Shown: in pieces, positions 20,242 through 28,608 of the stretch | How the letters are laid out: each line of letters starts with the position of its first letter | How positions within the stretch are numbered: the first letter of the stretch is position 1 | The notes under the pieces: generated by a model | Databases searched by the model: none | What the model was told of the DNA's origin: nothing | The model's input: the letters and a program-made list of their open reading frames with translations, nothing else | Position numbers and translations under genes: made by a program | DNA from: Pseudorhodoferax soli | Lineage (GTDB): Bacteria > Pseudomonadota > Gammaproteobacteria > Burkholderiales > Burkholderiaceae_C | Length of the DNA: 64,000 nt | Assembly: GCF_003337555.1 (NCBI RefSeq) | Contig: NZ_QPJK01000003.1 | Location: 178,115 to 242,114 of the forward strand | Direction of reading: 5' to 3'

Positions 20242-21500
20242 TGCTGCTGCGCCTGTACGGCTGGCTGACCTGGCTGGCGCAACCGCTGCTGCGGCGCAAG
20301 CTGGCGCGCCGGGCCGTGGCCGAGCCCGGCTACGGCGCGCATGTGCCAGAGCGCTTCGGCCACTACCAGCAGCCGCCCTCCAGCGGCTGGGTCTGGGTGC
20401 ATGCGGTCTCGCTCGGCGAGACGCGTGCTGCCGCCGTGCTGGTCGCCGCGCTGCGCGAGCGCCTGCCCGGCATGCGGCTGCTGCTGACGCACGGCACGGC
20501 CACGGGCCGGGCCGAGGGTGCGCGGCTGCTGCGCGAAGGTGACCTGCAGGTCTGGCAACCCTGGGACACGCCGGGCGCTACCGCGCGATTCCTCGCGCAG
20601 TTCCAACCGCGCGTCGGCATCCTCATGGAAACCGAGATCTGGCCCTGGCTGATCGCCAACTGCCGCCGGGCCGGCGTGCCGCTGGTGCTGGCCAATGCGC
20701 GCCTGTCCGAGAAATCGCTGCAGGGCGCGCAGCGGGTGCCGCTGCTGCCGCCGGCCTATGCCGCGCTGGCGGCCGCCTACGCGCAGACCGAAGACGACGC
20801 GGCGCGGCTGCGCAGTGCCGGTGCGCCGGTGGCCGGCGTGTTCGGCAATCTCAAGTTCGATGCCGCGCCCGATGCGGCGCAACTGGCGCGTGGGCGCCAA
20901 TGGCAGGCCCTGGCGGGCAAGCCGGTCGCCCTGTTCGCCAGTTCGCGCGAAGGCGAGGAGGCGGCCTTGCTGGCGCTGCTGCAGGCCGATCCGGCCGCGG
21001 CCGCTGCCGTGCAATGGCTGATCGTGCCGCGCCATCCGCAGCGCTTCGATGCTGTGGCCGAGTTGGTGCGGGCGCATGGCTTTGCCCTGGCGCGCCGCAG
21101 CGGATGGGGCGATGCGCCGCCGGCCGCTGCGGCTGCGGTCTGGCTCGGCGATTCGCTGGGCGAGATGGCGCTGTACTACGGCCTGGCCGACATGGCGCTG
21201 CTGGGGGGCAGCTTCGAGCCCCTGGGCGGGCAGAACCTGATCGAGGCCGCCGCCTGCGGCTGCCCGGTGCTGATGGGCCCGCACACCTTCAACTTCGCCG
21301 AGGCGGCAGAGCTGGCGGAGCAGGCCGGCGCGGCCTTGCGCGTGGACGATCTGGCGCAAGCCTTGCAGACCGTGCAGCAGTTGGGGGCCGACCCTGCAGC
21401 GCGCCGGCAGGCCAGTGATGCCGGCCTGGCTTTTGCCGCGGCCCACCGCGGCGCGGCAGCCCGCACGGCGGAGGCGATCGCAGAACTGGCCCGGCGCTGA
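20241..21500 (+). CDS. waaA: 3-deoxy-D-manno-octulosonic acid transferase
   Basis: This 419-aa membrane-associated GT30 enzyme transfers Kdo from CMP-Kdo to lipid A precursor. The N-terminus has a hydrophobic anchor (residues 1-17). E60 in AVSLGETRA matches the catalytic Glu position; HGTATGR and GGSFEPLGGQN are conserved donor-binding segments. The ATG at 20241 overlaps the waaC stop by one base. It ends 11 nt before the convergent tolC stop. Confidence 0.94.
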   Translation: MLLRLYGWLTWLAQPLLRRKLARRAVAEPGYGAHVPERFGHYQQPPSSGWVWVHAVSLGETRAAAVLVAALRERLPGMRLLLTHGTATGRAEGARLLREGDLQVWQPWDTPGATARFLAQFQPRVGILMETEIWPWLIANCRRAGVPLVLANARLSEKSLQGAQRVPLLPPAYAALAAAYAQTEDDAARLRSAGAPVAGVFGNLKFDAAPDAAQLARGRQWQALAGKPVALFASSREGEEAALLALLQADPAAAAAVQWLIVPRHPQRFDAVAELVRAHGFALARRSGWGDAPPAAAAAVWLGDSLGEMALYYGLADMALLGGSFEPLGGQNLIEAAACGCPVLMGPHTFNFAEAAELAEQAGAALRVDDLAQALQTVQQLGADPAARRQASDAGLAFAAAHRGAAARTAEAIAELARR

Positions 21501-21511
21501 GCGCGCCCGGC

Positions 21512-22870
21512 TCAGCGCACCAGCAGCGCTTCGATGCCCTGCAGGTCCTCGGCACGCAGGCTGCCGCTGGCCTGGCGCAGGCGCAGCTCGCCCAGCAGCA
21601 CGTTGTAGCGGGCCTGGGCCAGGTCGCGCTTGGTCTGGTAGAGCTGGCTCTGCGCATTCAGCACGTCGATGTTGATGCGCACGCCGACCTGGTAGCCCAG
21701 CTTGTTGGCATCCAGCGCACTCTGGCTGGAGGTCTCGGCAGCCTGCAGCGCCTCGACCTGGCCCTTGCCCGATATCACGCCGTAATAGGCTGTGCGCGTG
21801 TTCTGCACCACGATGCGGCGCGCCGCCTCCAGGTCGGCCGTGGCCTTGTCTTCGAGCGACAGGGTTTCGCGCACGCGGTTCTGCACCGAATAGCCGGCAA
21901 ACAGCGGCACCGTGACCTGCACGCCCAGGGAGCCCTGGTTCTGGCGCGTGCCGAAGGCCAGGCTGTTGCTCGGGTAGCCCTGTGGATAGCGGTTGATGCC
22001 GTAGGTGGCCTGCAGGTCGACCGTGGGCTTGTGGCCGGCGCGCGCCTTCTCGGTCTCCAGCCGCGCCACATCCACGCCGATCCGTGCCTGCTGCACGACG
22101 GGATGGCCTTCGGCCTGCTGCACCCAGGTCTCGGCATCGCCGGTGAGCACGGGCAGCGGCACCGGCTGGGCCAGCGGGGTGGGGCGCGCATCGGTGCGGC
22201 TGACCACGGTGTCCAGCGCCAGCTTCTTGACGCGCAGGTCGTTGGCAGCGGCGATCTCCTGCGCCATGACGAGGTCGTGCCGGGCCTGGGCTTCGCGGGT
22301 GTCGGTGATGGTCGCAGTGCCGACCTCGAAGTTGCGGCGCGCCGAAGCCAGCTGCTCGGCCACAGCGGCCTTCTGCGCCTGCACGAAGGCCAGCGTGTCC
22401 TGTGCGGCCAGCACGTCGAAATAGGCCTGCGCCACGCGGATGACCAGGTCCTGCTCCGCCACCATCAGCTGGGCCTTGGCGATGTCGGTCAGCTTGAGGC
22501 CCTGCTCGTAACCGGCCCAGTTGCCGGGGCGGTACAGCGGTTGCGTGGCGCCCACGCTGGCCGTCAGCGCGGTGTAGGGGCCATCGATGTTCGGCGTGGT
22601 GCTGTCGTAGGTGTTGCGCGAAGCGCCGGCCGAAAGGCTGGCGCTGGGCAGGATCAGCGCGCGCGACTGGTCGGCCTTGGCCAGGTTGGCTTCGTACTGG
22701 GCGCGCGCGCTCTGGTAGGTGGCATCGGTGCTGCGTGCGGCGTCGAACAGCTGCACCAGTGTCTGGGCGGACGCCGCGGCCGGCAGCGTGCCGAAGGCCA
22801 GGAGGAGCAGCAGGCCGGTGGTGCTGCGTCGGTGTGCGGTCTTGTGTTTTCTTGTCTGCACCATGGCCAT
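21512..22870 (-). CDS. TolC family outer-membrane channel protein
   Basis: The protein has 452 aa. A signal peptide (LLLLLAFGTLPAAASAQ, ~residues 19-36) precedes two OEP repeats with the long coiled-coil helices typical of TolC. It forms a trimeric outer-membrane and periplasmic tunnel for type I secretion or RND/ABC efflux. Two possible starts are close together (22870 and 22864). It is the last gene of a leftward group behind a TetR regulator, a pcm-like methyltransferase and a rhodanese; no inner-membrane pump gene is adjacent, so it may be the shared TolC. Confidence 0.9.
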   Translation of the reverse strand: MAMVQTRKHKTAHRRSTTGLLLLLAFGTLPAAASAQTLVQLFDAARSTDATYQSARAQYEANLAKADQSRALILPSASLSAGASRNTYDSTTPNIDGPYTALTASVGATQPLYRPGNWAGYEQGLKLTDIAKAQLMVAEQDLVIRVAQAYFDVLAAQDTLAFVQAQKAAVAEQLASARRNFEVGTATITDTREAQARHDLVMAQEIAAANDLRVKKLALDTVVSRTDARPTPLAQPVPLPVLTGDAETWVQQAEGHPVVQQARIGVDVARLETEKARAGHKPTVDLQATYGINRYPQGYPSNSLAFGTRQNQGSLGVQVTVPLFAGYSVQNRVRETLSLEDKATADLEAARRIVVQNTRTAYYGVISGKGQVEALQAAETSSQSALDANKLGYQVGVRINIDVLNAQSQLYQTKRDLAQARYNVLLGELRLRQASGSLRAEDLQGIEALLVR

Positions 22871-22879
22871 GCCTTTGTC

Positions 22880-23206
22880 CTAGTAACGTGGAACGGTTGG
22901 ATCGCGCTGTTGTGACCAGGCGTCGATGCCGCCGCTGATGTTGGCGACCTGCGCAAAGCCCTGCTGGACCAGGAACTGCGCGACGCGCATGCTGCGTGCG
23001 CCGTGGTGGCACAGGCAGGCGATGGGTTGGTCGGGATCGAGCTCGGCCAGCCGGGCGGGTATCTCGCCCATGGGGATCGCGAGCAGCGTGAACCCCTCGG
23101 GCTTCACGCTGGCCACTGCGAGTTCCGCAGGTTCACGCACGTCGAGGACCGTGATCCGCCCGGGTTGCCAGTCGCCGAGTTGGGAGGGATGGACGTGGTC
23201 GATCAT
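22880..23206 (-). CDS. Rhodanese-like domain protein
   Basis: This single-domain protein has 108 aa. The active loop is CHHGARS with C66 as the sulfur-accepting cysteine, and LDVREPAE marks the N-terminal half. It would act as a thiosulfate or persulfide sulfurtransferase; the physiological donor and acceptor are unknown. Start 23206 (MIDHVHP) is chosen because it lies 4 nt after the upstream stop; longer frames overlap that gene. It sits 9 nt before tolC and is surely cotranscribed with it. Confidence 0.88.
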   Translation of the reverse strand: MIDHVHPSQLGDWQPGRITVLDVREPAELAVASVKPEGFTLLAIPMGEIPARLAELDPDQPIACLCHHGARSMRVAQFLVQQGFAQVANISGGIDAWSQQRDPTVPRY

Positions 23207-23210
23207 CGGC

Positions 23211-23897
23211 TCAGAACTGGAAAGGCGACGGTTCCGGGAAGTTCTGAAGCCGCGGCACGACGGCGTCCCAGGGCGAGGTGGTCTCGAAGCGGCCTTCGCC
23301 TGCCCGGGTGATGACCTGGGCACGCATCATGGGCTCGCCGCCGACGATGGCGAACAGCCGGCCGCCCGGCTTGAGCTGCTGCAGCAGGGCCGGCGGCACG
23401 GCCGCCACCGAGCCGCTCAGCAAGATGGCGTCGAACGGGCCATCGGCTGCGGCACCTTGGGCGCCATCGGCGTGGCGCACTTCGGCGTTGGTGATGCCGG
23501 CTTCGCGCAGGTTGGCGCGGGCGGCTTCTGCCAGTGCGGCCTCGATCTCCAGCGTCAGCACACTGGCGGCCAGGCTGGCCATCAGCGCGGCGGAATAGCC
23601 CGAACCGGTGCCGATCTCGAGCACGCGGTCCGTCTTTTGCAGCTTCAGGTCCTGCACGCTGCGCGCTTCCACACGCGGGGCCAGCATGCAATGGCCCTGG
23701 CGCAGGGCCTCGTCGTGCGGGGTGCGCAGCGGCACCTCGGTGTCCATGAACGCCAGGCCACGCAATGCAGCCGGCGTGAACTGCTCGCGCCGCACCTGCC
23801 CCAGAAGTTCCAGCACGGCTGCATCCAGCACATCCCAGGGGCGGATCTGCTGCTCGATCATGTTGAAACGGGCGCGTTCGATTTCGGCGGGGGTCAT
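23211..23897 (-). CDS. Protein-L-isoaspartate O-methyltransferase-like protein
   Basis: The protein has 228 aa with a Rossmann methyltransferase core, LEIGTGSGYS at 93-102 binding S-adenosylmethionine. Overall order matches Pcm, but the catalytic loop, normally with a Gln-Thr-Ile-Ser type motif, reads RQGHCMLAPRVEARS (66-80), so the usual Ser/Thr is not seen. It may be a divergent paralogue with another substrate. ATG 23897 is preferred to an upstream GTG at 23933 because it leaves the 32-nt gap to the tetR stop free. It precedes a rhodanese and tolC. Confidence 0.82.
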   Translation of the reverse strand: MTPAEIERARFNMIEQQIRPWDVLDAAVLELLGQVRREQFTPAALRGLAFMDTEVPLRTPHDEALRQGHCMLAPRVEARSVQDLKLQKTDRVLEIGTGSGYSAALMASLAASVLTLEIEAALAEAARANLREAGITNAEVRHADGAQGAAADGPFDAILLSGSVAAVPPALLQQLKPGGRLFAIVGGEPMMRAQVITRAGEGRFETTSPWDAVVPRLQNFPEPSPFQF

Positions 23898-23929
23898 TTG
23901 TTCAGGAATGCGTAGCGGGAGACGCGGAG

Positions 23930-24631
23930 TCACGACAGAGCAGGGATTCTAGAGGGCAGGGCCTGGGCCGGTCCCAACAGGCCATGCAGGATGATGTCCA
24001 GCTGGGAGGCGATGTAGCGTTCCGGCATCAATTGGCCCGACGCCGGTGCCAGCAGGCCCATCGCATGCTTGTGCATGACCAGGTACAGAATGGCGCTGGT
24101 CACGCTGTAGACGGCGTACTCGGCGTCCAGCGGGCGGAACTCGCCGCGGTCGATGCCGCGCTGGATCACGCGGCGCAGCAGCCGCTGCGAGGGTTGCACC
24201 ACCTCGCTGTGGTAGCAGGCCGCCACTTCGGGGAAGTTCTGCGCCTCGCTGATCACCAGCTTGGTGAGGCCGGTGAGCTTGGTGGCGCCCACCCGTGTCC
24301 ACCAGGACTGCAGCGCGTGGCGCAGCATGTCGGCGGCACTGCCGCTGTCGCCGTCCATGGCTTCGTATTCGGCGTTCCAGTCGGCGAAGCGGGCGGCCAG
24401 GTTCTCCTGCACGACGGCCCTGAACAGCTCGGCCTTGCTGGGAAAGTACAGGAACAGCGTGCCCTTGGACACGCCGGCCCGGGCGGCCACGGCCTCCACG
24501 GTGGTGGCGGCGAAGCCCTTCTCGACGAACAGTTCCAGCGCCGCGTCCAGCAACTCGCTCGGGCGCGCGTCCTTGCGCCGGGTCCGCTTGCCGGCGGCCT
24601 TGCTGCTGGGGGTGTCGGACGGGTTCTGCAT
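23930..24631 (-). CDS. TetR/AcrR family transcriptional regulator
   Basis: This 233-aa regulator has an N-terminal TetR HTH (residues ~22-68: LLDAALELFVEKGF, then VEAVAARAGVSKGTLFLYFPSK). The C-terminal ligand domain has AcrR/TetR_C-like features; the ligand is unknown. It is the first gene of a leftward run leading to the pcm-like, rhodanese and tolC genes, with a palindromic operator 9 bases before its start codon, so autoregulation and control of the TolC channel are likely. Confidence 0.88.
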   Translation of the reverse strand: MQNPSDTPSSKAAGKRTRRKDARPSELLDAALELFVEKGFAATTVEAVAARAGVSKGTLFLYFPSKAELFRAVVQENLAARFADWNAEYEAMDGDSGSAADMLRHALQSWWTRVGATKLTGLTKLVISEAQNFPEVAACYHSEVVQPSQRLLRRVIQRGIDRGEFRPLDAEYAVYSVTSAILYLVMHKHAMGLLAPASGQLMPERYIASQLDIILHGLLGPAQALPSRIPALS

Positions 24632-24640
24632 TCCTTAATG

Positions 24641-24654
24641 ACTGACCGGTTAGT
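24641..24654. promoter_or_regulatory. TetR-type operator
   Basis: ACTGACCGGTTAGT is a near-perfect palindrome with a self-complementary ACCGGT core and only one mismatched pair, lying 9 bases upstream of the tetR start codon. TetR repressors typically bind such sites and block their own promoter, so this is a strong autoregulation candidate. The gap to the ydcF stop (24632-24706) holds nothing else. Confidence 0.65.
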
Positions 24655-24706
24655 AATGTAGGCAGTCCGGAATCGGCCTGTCAAGGCAGGCCGCCGGCGC
24701 CGGCGT

Positions 24707-25486
24707 TCAGCGCCCCAGGCGCAGCGCCAGCCATTCGCGCACCACGGCCGAGGTGTTGGCCAGCCCATGCGTCGATGGAAGCCACTCCAGCACGGGCCGC
24801 TGCAGCGGCACGGCAAACCCCATGGGTGCGGGCAGGACGGTGAGCCCCGTCGCTTCGAAGGCCCGCACGGCGCGCGGCATGTGCCAGGCGCTGGTGACGA
24901 GCGCGATGCGTTCGATGCCGTCGCGGCGCAACAGCGCGGCCATGTTCTGGGCGTTTTCCACCGTGTCGCGCGAACGGCTGTCGGCCCAGCGCAGCGGCGC
25001 CAGGCCCGTGCGGGCCAGCAGGCGCGCCACCGCGTCGGCTTCGTCGGGGTGCTCGGCCTCACCCGCGTTGGCCCAGCCGACGCCGCCGGCAAAGCCCAGC
25101 GGCAGGCCGCTCTCGCGTGCCAGCCAGGCGCCGTACAGGGCACGCGTGCCGGTCTGGCCGGAGGGCTGCGGGCCCTCGAGTTCGGGCACGCGCGGGTACA
25201 GGCCACCGCCGAGCGCGATCACGGCCTGCACCTGCCGCGCCTGCAGCCGGGCCACGGCCTCGGTGGGCGGCAACGCCGCCACGGGCGGCAGCAGGAGGTC
25301 GGACAGGCGCACCGCCACCGCATTGCTGCACATCAGCCACAGCAGCAGCAGGCCGGCCAGGCCCAGCGCCCGCCCGGCCCCGCGCCGGCGGCGCGCCAGC
25401 AACCAGCCGAATGCGATCAACAGCAGCGGGCCGGCCGGCGGCAGCACCAGGGAGGAAAGGATGGGGCGCCACTCGGCAGGGTTCAT
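24707..25486 (-). CDS. YdcF/ElyC family (DUF218) envelope protein
   Basis: The protein has 259 aa. Two N-terminal membrane helices (~residues 10-28, 37-55) precede a DUF218 domain with IALGGGLYPR, DSRSRDTVENAQN and TSAWHMPRA motifs. Relatives such as ElyC and SanA affect peptidoglycan precursor or envelope homeostasis; the reaction is not known. Start 25486 gives the standard N-terminus. It is divergent from msrA with a 99-base gap. Confidence 0.85.
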   Translation of the reverse strand: MNPAEWRPILSSLVLPPAGPLLLIAFGWLLARRRRGAGRALGLAGLLLLWLMCSNAVAVRLSDLLLPPVAALPPTEAVARLQARQVQAVIALGGGLYPRVPELEGPQPSGQTGTRALYGAWLARESGLPLGFAGGVGWANAGEAEHPDEADAVARLLARTGLAPLRWADSRSRDTVENAQNMAALLRRDGIERIALVTSAWHMPRAVRAFEATGLTVLPAPMGFAVPLQRPVLEWLPSTHGLANTSAVVREWLALRLGR

Positions 25487-25585
25487 GGGGGAAAGCGGTG
25501 CGGCAGGGTTGATCGGGGACGGGCCGGCATTCTCGTGGATCGCCACGGCACAATGCCGGCTGCAATTTCTGGCAAAGGGCACAGC

Positions 25586-26116
25586 ATGGCAACGGAAACC
25601 ATCACATTGGGCGGCGGCTGCTTCTGGTGCACCGAATCGGTGTTCAAGGAAGTCCAGGGTGTGCTGGACGTGGAGAGCGGCTACAGCAACGGCCAGTTGA
25701 CCAAGCCGAGCTACGAGCAGGTCTGCACCGGGCGCACCGGCCACAACGAGGTCGTGCGCCTGCAGTTCGACCCCGAACAGATCAGCCTGCGCGAGATCCT
25801 GGAGATCTTCTTCGTCGTGCACGACGCCACCACGCTGAACCGCCAGGGCAACGATGTGGGCACGCAGTACCGCAGCGGCATCTACCTGGACAACCCGGCG
25901 CAGGAGCCGGTCGCGCGCGAGGTCATCGCCGAACTGGCCGGCCACAGCAGCGCGCCCATCGTGACCGAGGTCGTGCCGGTGGCCAACTACTGGCCGGCCG
26001 AGGAGTACCACCAGGACTTCTTCGAGAAGAACCCCACGCAGGGCTACTGCATGGCCGTGGCGGCGCCCAAGGTCGCCAAGTTCCGCAAGACCTTCAGCCG
26101 CCTGGCCAAGCACTGA
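25586..26116 (+). CDS. msrA: Peptide-methionine (S)-S-oxide reductase
   Basis: This enzyme of 176 aa has the GCFWCTE active site with catalytic C12 near the N-terminus and a C-terminal GYC for the recycling cysteine. It repairs methionine-S-sulfoxide in oxidised proteins, using thioredoxin. There is no fused MsrB domain. The ATG at 25586 matches the family N-terminus exactly. A small His-rich membrane protein gene starts 7 nt downstream. Confidence 0.95.
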   Translation: MATETITLGGGCFWCTESVFKEVQGVLDVESGYSNGQLTKPSYEQVCTGRTGHNEVVRLQFDPEQISLREILEIFFVVHDATTLNRQGNDVGTQYRSGIYLDNPAQEPVAREVIAELAGHSSAPIVTEVVPVANYWPAEEYHQDFFEKNPTQGYCMAVAAPKVAKFRKTFSRLAKH

Positions 26117-26123
26117 ACTGCGC

Positions 26124-26444
26124 ATGACGCACCGCCTGCGCCTGCTCCAGCGCCGGCCACTGTGGTGGCTGGGCCTGCTGCTGGGCGTCTGGCTCTCGGC
26201 GCAGACGCTGGCGCTCGCCCACCGCGAGGTGCATGGCAGCGCCAACGACCATTTCCACGCCGGCCATGCCGCAGCCGACTGCCAGCTGTACGACCATGCC
26301 GGCGCGGCCGATCTGCTGGCCGCAGTGCCCTTGCTGGCGCTGCCTGCCGTGGTGGCGCCGGCGCCGCCGGCAAGCCGGAGCCCGGCGCTGCGCGCGCCGG
26401 CGCCACCGCCGTTCCAGGCCCGCGGCCCGCCCGCGCTTCGCTGA
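26124..26444 (+). CDS. Small His-rich membrane/periplasmic protein (DUF2946-like)
   Basis: The protein has 106 aa. An N-terminal signal/TM segment (residues ~12-31) is followed by a His-rich stretch (HREVHGSANDHFHAGH, 33-48), then ADCQLYDHAGAADLL with a single Cys, a second hydrophobic patch and a Pro/Ala tail. The pattern resembles DUF2946-type proteins found upstream of TonB-dependent metal receptors. The His cluster suggests metal binding, possibly zinc or copper, as an inference. It precedes a ZnuD-like receptor, with a strong hairpin between. Confidence 0.6.
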   Translation: MTHRLRLLQRRPLWWLGLLLGVWLSAQTLALAHREVHGSANDHFHAGHAAADCQLYDHAGAADLLAAVPLLALPAVVAPAPPASRSPALRAPAPPPFQARGPPALR

Positions 26445-26457
26445 ATTCCCCGTTCTT

Positions 26458-26493
26458 GGCCGCGCGCCTGTCTCAAGACAGGTGCGCGCGGCC
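26458..26493 (+). other. Long GC hairpin between the His-rich gene and the TonB receptor
   Basis: GGCCGCGCGCCTGTC (26458-26472) pairs with GACAGGTGCGCGCGGCC (26477-26493) around a TCAA tetraloop with a two-base bulge, giving a 15-bp stem. It lies 32 bases before the receptor start and has no T-tract. It could limit read-through, attenuate, or stabilise a processed receptor mRNA. Confidence 0.55.
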
Positions 26494-26525
26494 GCATGCA
26501 CGACCGATTTCAACGAAGCCATTCC

Positions 26526-28604
26526 ATGTCTCCTCATTTCTCGCGCGGCGCTGTTGCCGCCGCCGTATCGCTGGCCTGCCTTGCCCCCGTGTGGGCGCAG
26601 TTCGAATCCGCCACGCTGAAGGACGTCACCGTCACGGGCAACCCGCTCGGCACGCCGGACGCCGTTGCGCCCACCACCCGCCTGGAAGGCGACGAACTGA
26701 CCTTGCGCCGCCAGGGCACGCTGGGCCAGACGCTGGACGGCCTGCCCGGCGTGGGCAGCACCTACTTCGGCCCCAACGCCAGCCGGCCGGTGATCCGCGG
26801 CCTGGACGGAGACCGCATCCGCGTGCTGCAGAACAGCGGCGCCATGCTGGACGCCTCGGCGCTGAGCTTCGACCATGCCGTGCCCTCCGACCCTCTGACC
26901 GTCGAGCGCATCGAGGTGCTGCGCGGCCCCGGCGCGCTGCTGTACGGCGGCAGCGCCGTGGGTGGCGTGGTCAACCTCATCGACAACCGCATCCCGCGCG
27001 CGCCGCAGTTCGACGCCACGGGCGGCATCACGGGCGCGGCCGAGGCCGGCGTGTCCACCGGCAACAAGGGCCGCGATGGCGCCGTGCTGCTCGAAGGCGG
27101 CAACGACCGCTACGGGCTGCACGTGGATGTCAGCAAGCGCCGCACCGAGGACGTGTCCGTGCCCGTCGACCTGGCCTGCAGCAGGCCCGGCAGCGCCGAG
27201 CAGGCCCGGCGCATCTGCAACTCCGCCAGCGACACCGAGAGCGGCTCGGTCGGCGGCTCGCTGTTCTTCGACCACGGCTACCTGGGCGCCTCGGTCACCG
27301 ACTACCGCAGCGACTACGGCACCGTGGCCGAAGACGAGGTCACCATCGGCATGCGCTCGCGCCGCTACGCGCTGGCCGGCGAATGGCGCCAGTTGCCGGG
27401 CTGGTTCAGCAGCATCAAGCTGCAGGCCGCCCACACGCGCTACCGCCACACCGAGTTCGAGGGTGACGAGGTCGGCACGCGCTTTCGCAACCAGGGCAAC
27501 GACCTGCGGCTCGAGGCCCGCCACCGGCCGATCGGCCCGCTCGAAGGCGTGGTCGGCCTGCAGCTGGACAGCAACCGCTTCTCGGCCGAAGGCGAGGAGG
27601 CTTTCGCACCGGCCAGCCGCACGCGCCAGGCTGCGCTGTTCGTGTACGAGGAACTGCCCACCAGTTGGGGCAAGTGGACGCTGGGCGGCCGGGTCGAGCG
27701 CGTGCGCGTGCGCTCGGACGGCAGCAGCGACCCGGATGTCACGCGCTTCGAAACCGGCGAGCGCAGCTTCACGCCACTGAGCCTGGCCGGCGGTGCGCTC
27801 GTCAAGCTCTCGCCGGCCTGGCAGTTCACGGCCAATGTGGCCCACAGCGAGCGCGCGCCGCGCGACTACGAACTCTTCGCCAACGGCCCGCACCTGGCCA
27901 CGGCGGCCTGGGAGACCGGCAACGCCTCGCTGGCCAAGGAGAAGTCCAACAGTGTGGACCTGGGCCTGGCCTGGCAGTCCGGCCCGCACAAGGCGGCGCT
28001 GAACGTCTATGCCAGCCGCTTCACCAACTACATCGGCCTGGCGGACACCGGCAACACGCGCAGTGCGGAGGGCGAGATCAACCCGACGGACCCCGAAGAG
28101 GCCCTGGCCGACCTGCGCTACGCCGGCGTGCGCGCGCGCTTCTACGGCGCCGAGGTCAACGGCACGCTACGCCTGCTCGGCGCGGGCGGCCTGGGCCGTG
28201 CGGATGAAGTCGGCACGCTGGACTTCCTGTGGCGCGCCGACCTCGTGCGCGCGACCAACCTGGACAGCGGCGAGCCGCTGCCGCGCATCGCCCCGGCCCG
28301 CCTGGGCGGCACGCTGTCGTGGGCGCGCGGCCCCTGGGGCGCGCAACTGGGCGTGGACCTCTTGCGCGCACAGCGCCGCGTGCCGGCCGAGGGCCAGCGC
28401 GCGACCGACGGCTATGCGCTGTGGAATGCGGCACTGAGCTACCGCATGCCGCTGGGCAGCTCGGAGCTGCTGTGGTTCGCGCGCGTGGACAACATCACCG
28501 ACGAGTTGGCCTATAGCGCCGTCTCGGTGCTGACGACCACCGCCTTCCCCAAGGCGCCGCTGCCAGGGCGCAGCGCGCGGCTGGGCGTGCGGCTGAACTT
28601 CTGA
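26526..28604 (+). CDS. TonB-dependent outer-membrane receptor (ZnuD-like)
   Basis: This receptor has 692 aa. A signal peptide ending near VWAQ is followed by a TonB-box-like LKDVTVTG, a plug with RPVIRGLDGDRIRVLQN and LRGPGALLYGGSAVGGVVN, then a 22-strand-type barrel ending in an aromatic C-terminus (RLGVRLNF). The plug sequence resembles ZnuD-type zinc/haem receptors, and a CSRPGSAEQARRIC loop with two Cys lies in an extracellular region. Zinc is inferred from plug similarity and the His-rich neighbour. ATG 26526 is preferred to 26496, which lies at the hairpin edge. Confidence 0.88.
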   Translation: MSPHFSRGAVAAAVSLACLAPVWAQFESATLKDVTVTGNPLGTPDAVAPTTRLEGDELTLRRQGTLGQTLDGLPGVGSTYFGPNASRPVIRGLDGDRIRVLQNSGAMLDASALSFDHAVPSDPLTVERIEVLRGPGALLYGGSAVGGVVNLIDNRIPRAPQFDATGGITGAAEAGVSTGNKGRDGAVLLEGGNDRYGLHVDVSKRRTEDVSVPVDLACSRPGSAEQARRICNSASDTESGSVGGSLFFDHGYLGASVTDYRSDYGTVAEDEVTIGMRSRRYALAGEWRQLPGWFSSIKLQAAHTRYRHTEFEGDEVGTRFRNQGNDLRLEARHRPIGPLEGVVGLQLDSNRFSAEGEEAFAPASRTRQAALFVYEELPTSWGKWTLGGRVERVRVRSDGSSDPDVTRFETGERSFTPLSLAGGALVKLSPAWQFTANVAHSERAPRDYELFANGPHLATAAWETGNASLAKEKSNSVDLGLAWQSGPHKAALNVYASRFTNYIGLADTGNTRSAEGEINPTDPEEALADLRYAGVRARFYGAEVNGTLRLLGAGGLGRADEVGTLDFLWRADLVRATNLDSGEPLPRIAPARLGGTLSWARGPWGAQLGVDLLRAQRRVPAEGQRATDGYALWNAALSYRMPLGSSELLWFARVDNITDELAYSAVSVLTTTAFPKAPLPGRSARLGVRLNF

Positions 28605-28608
28605 AGCG

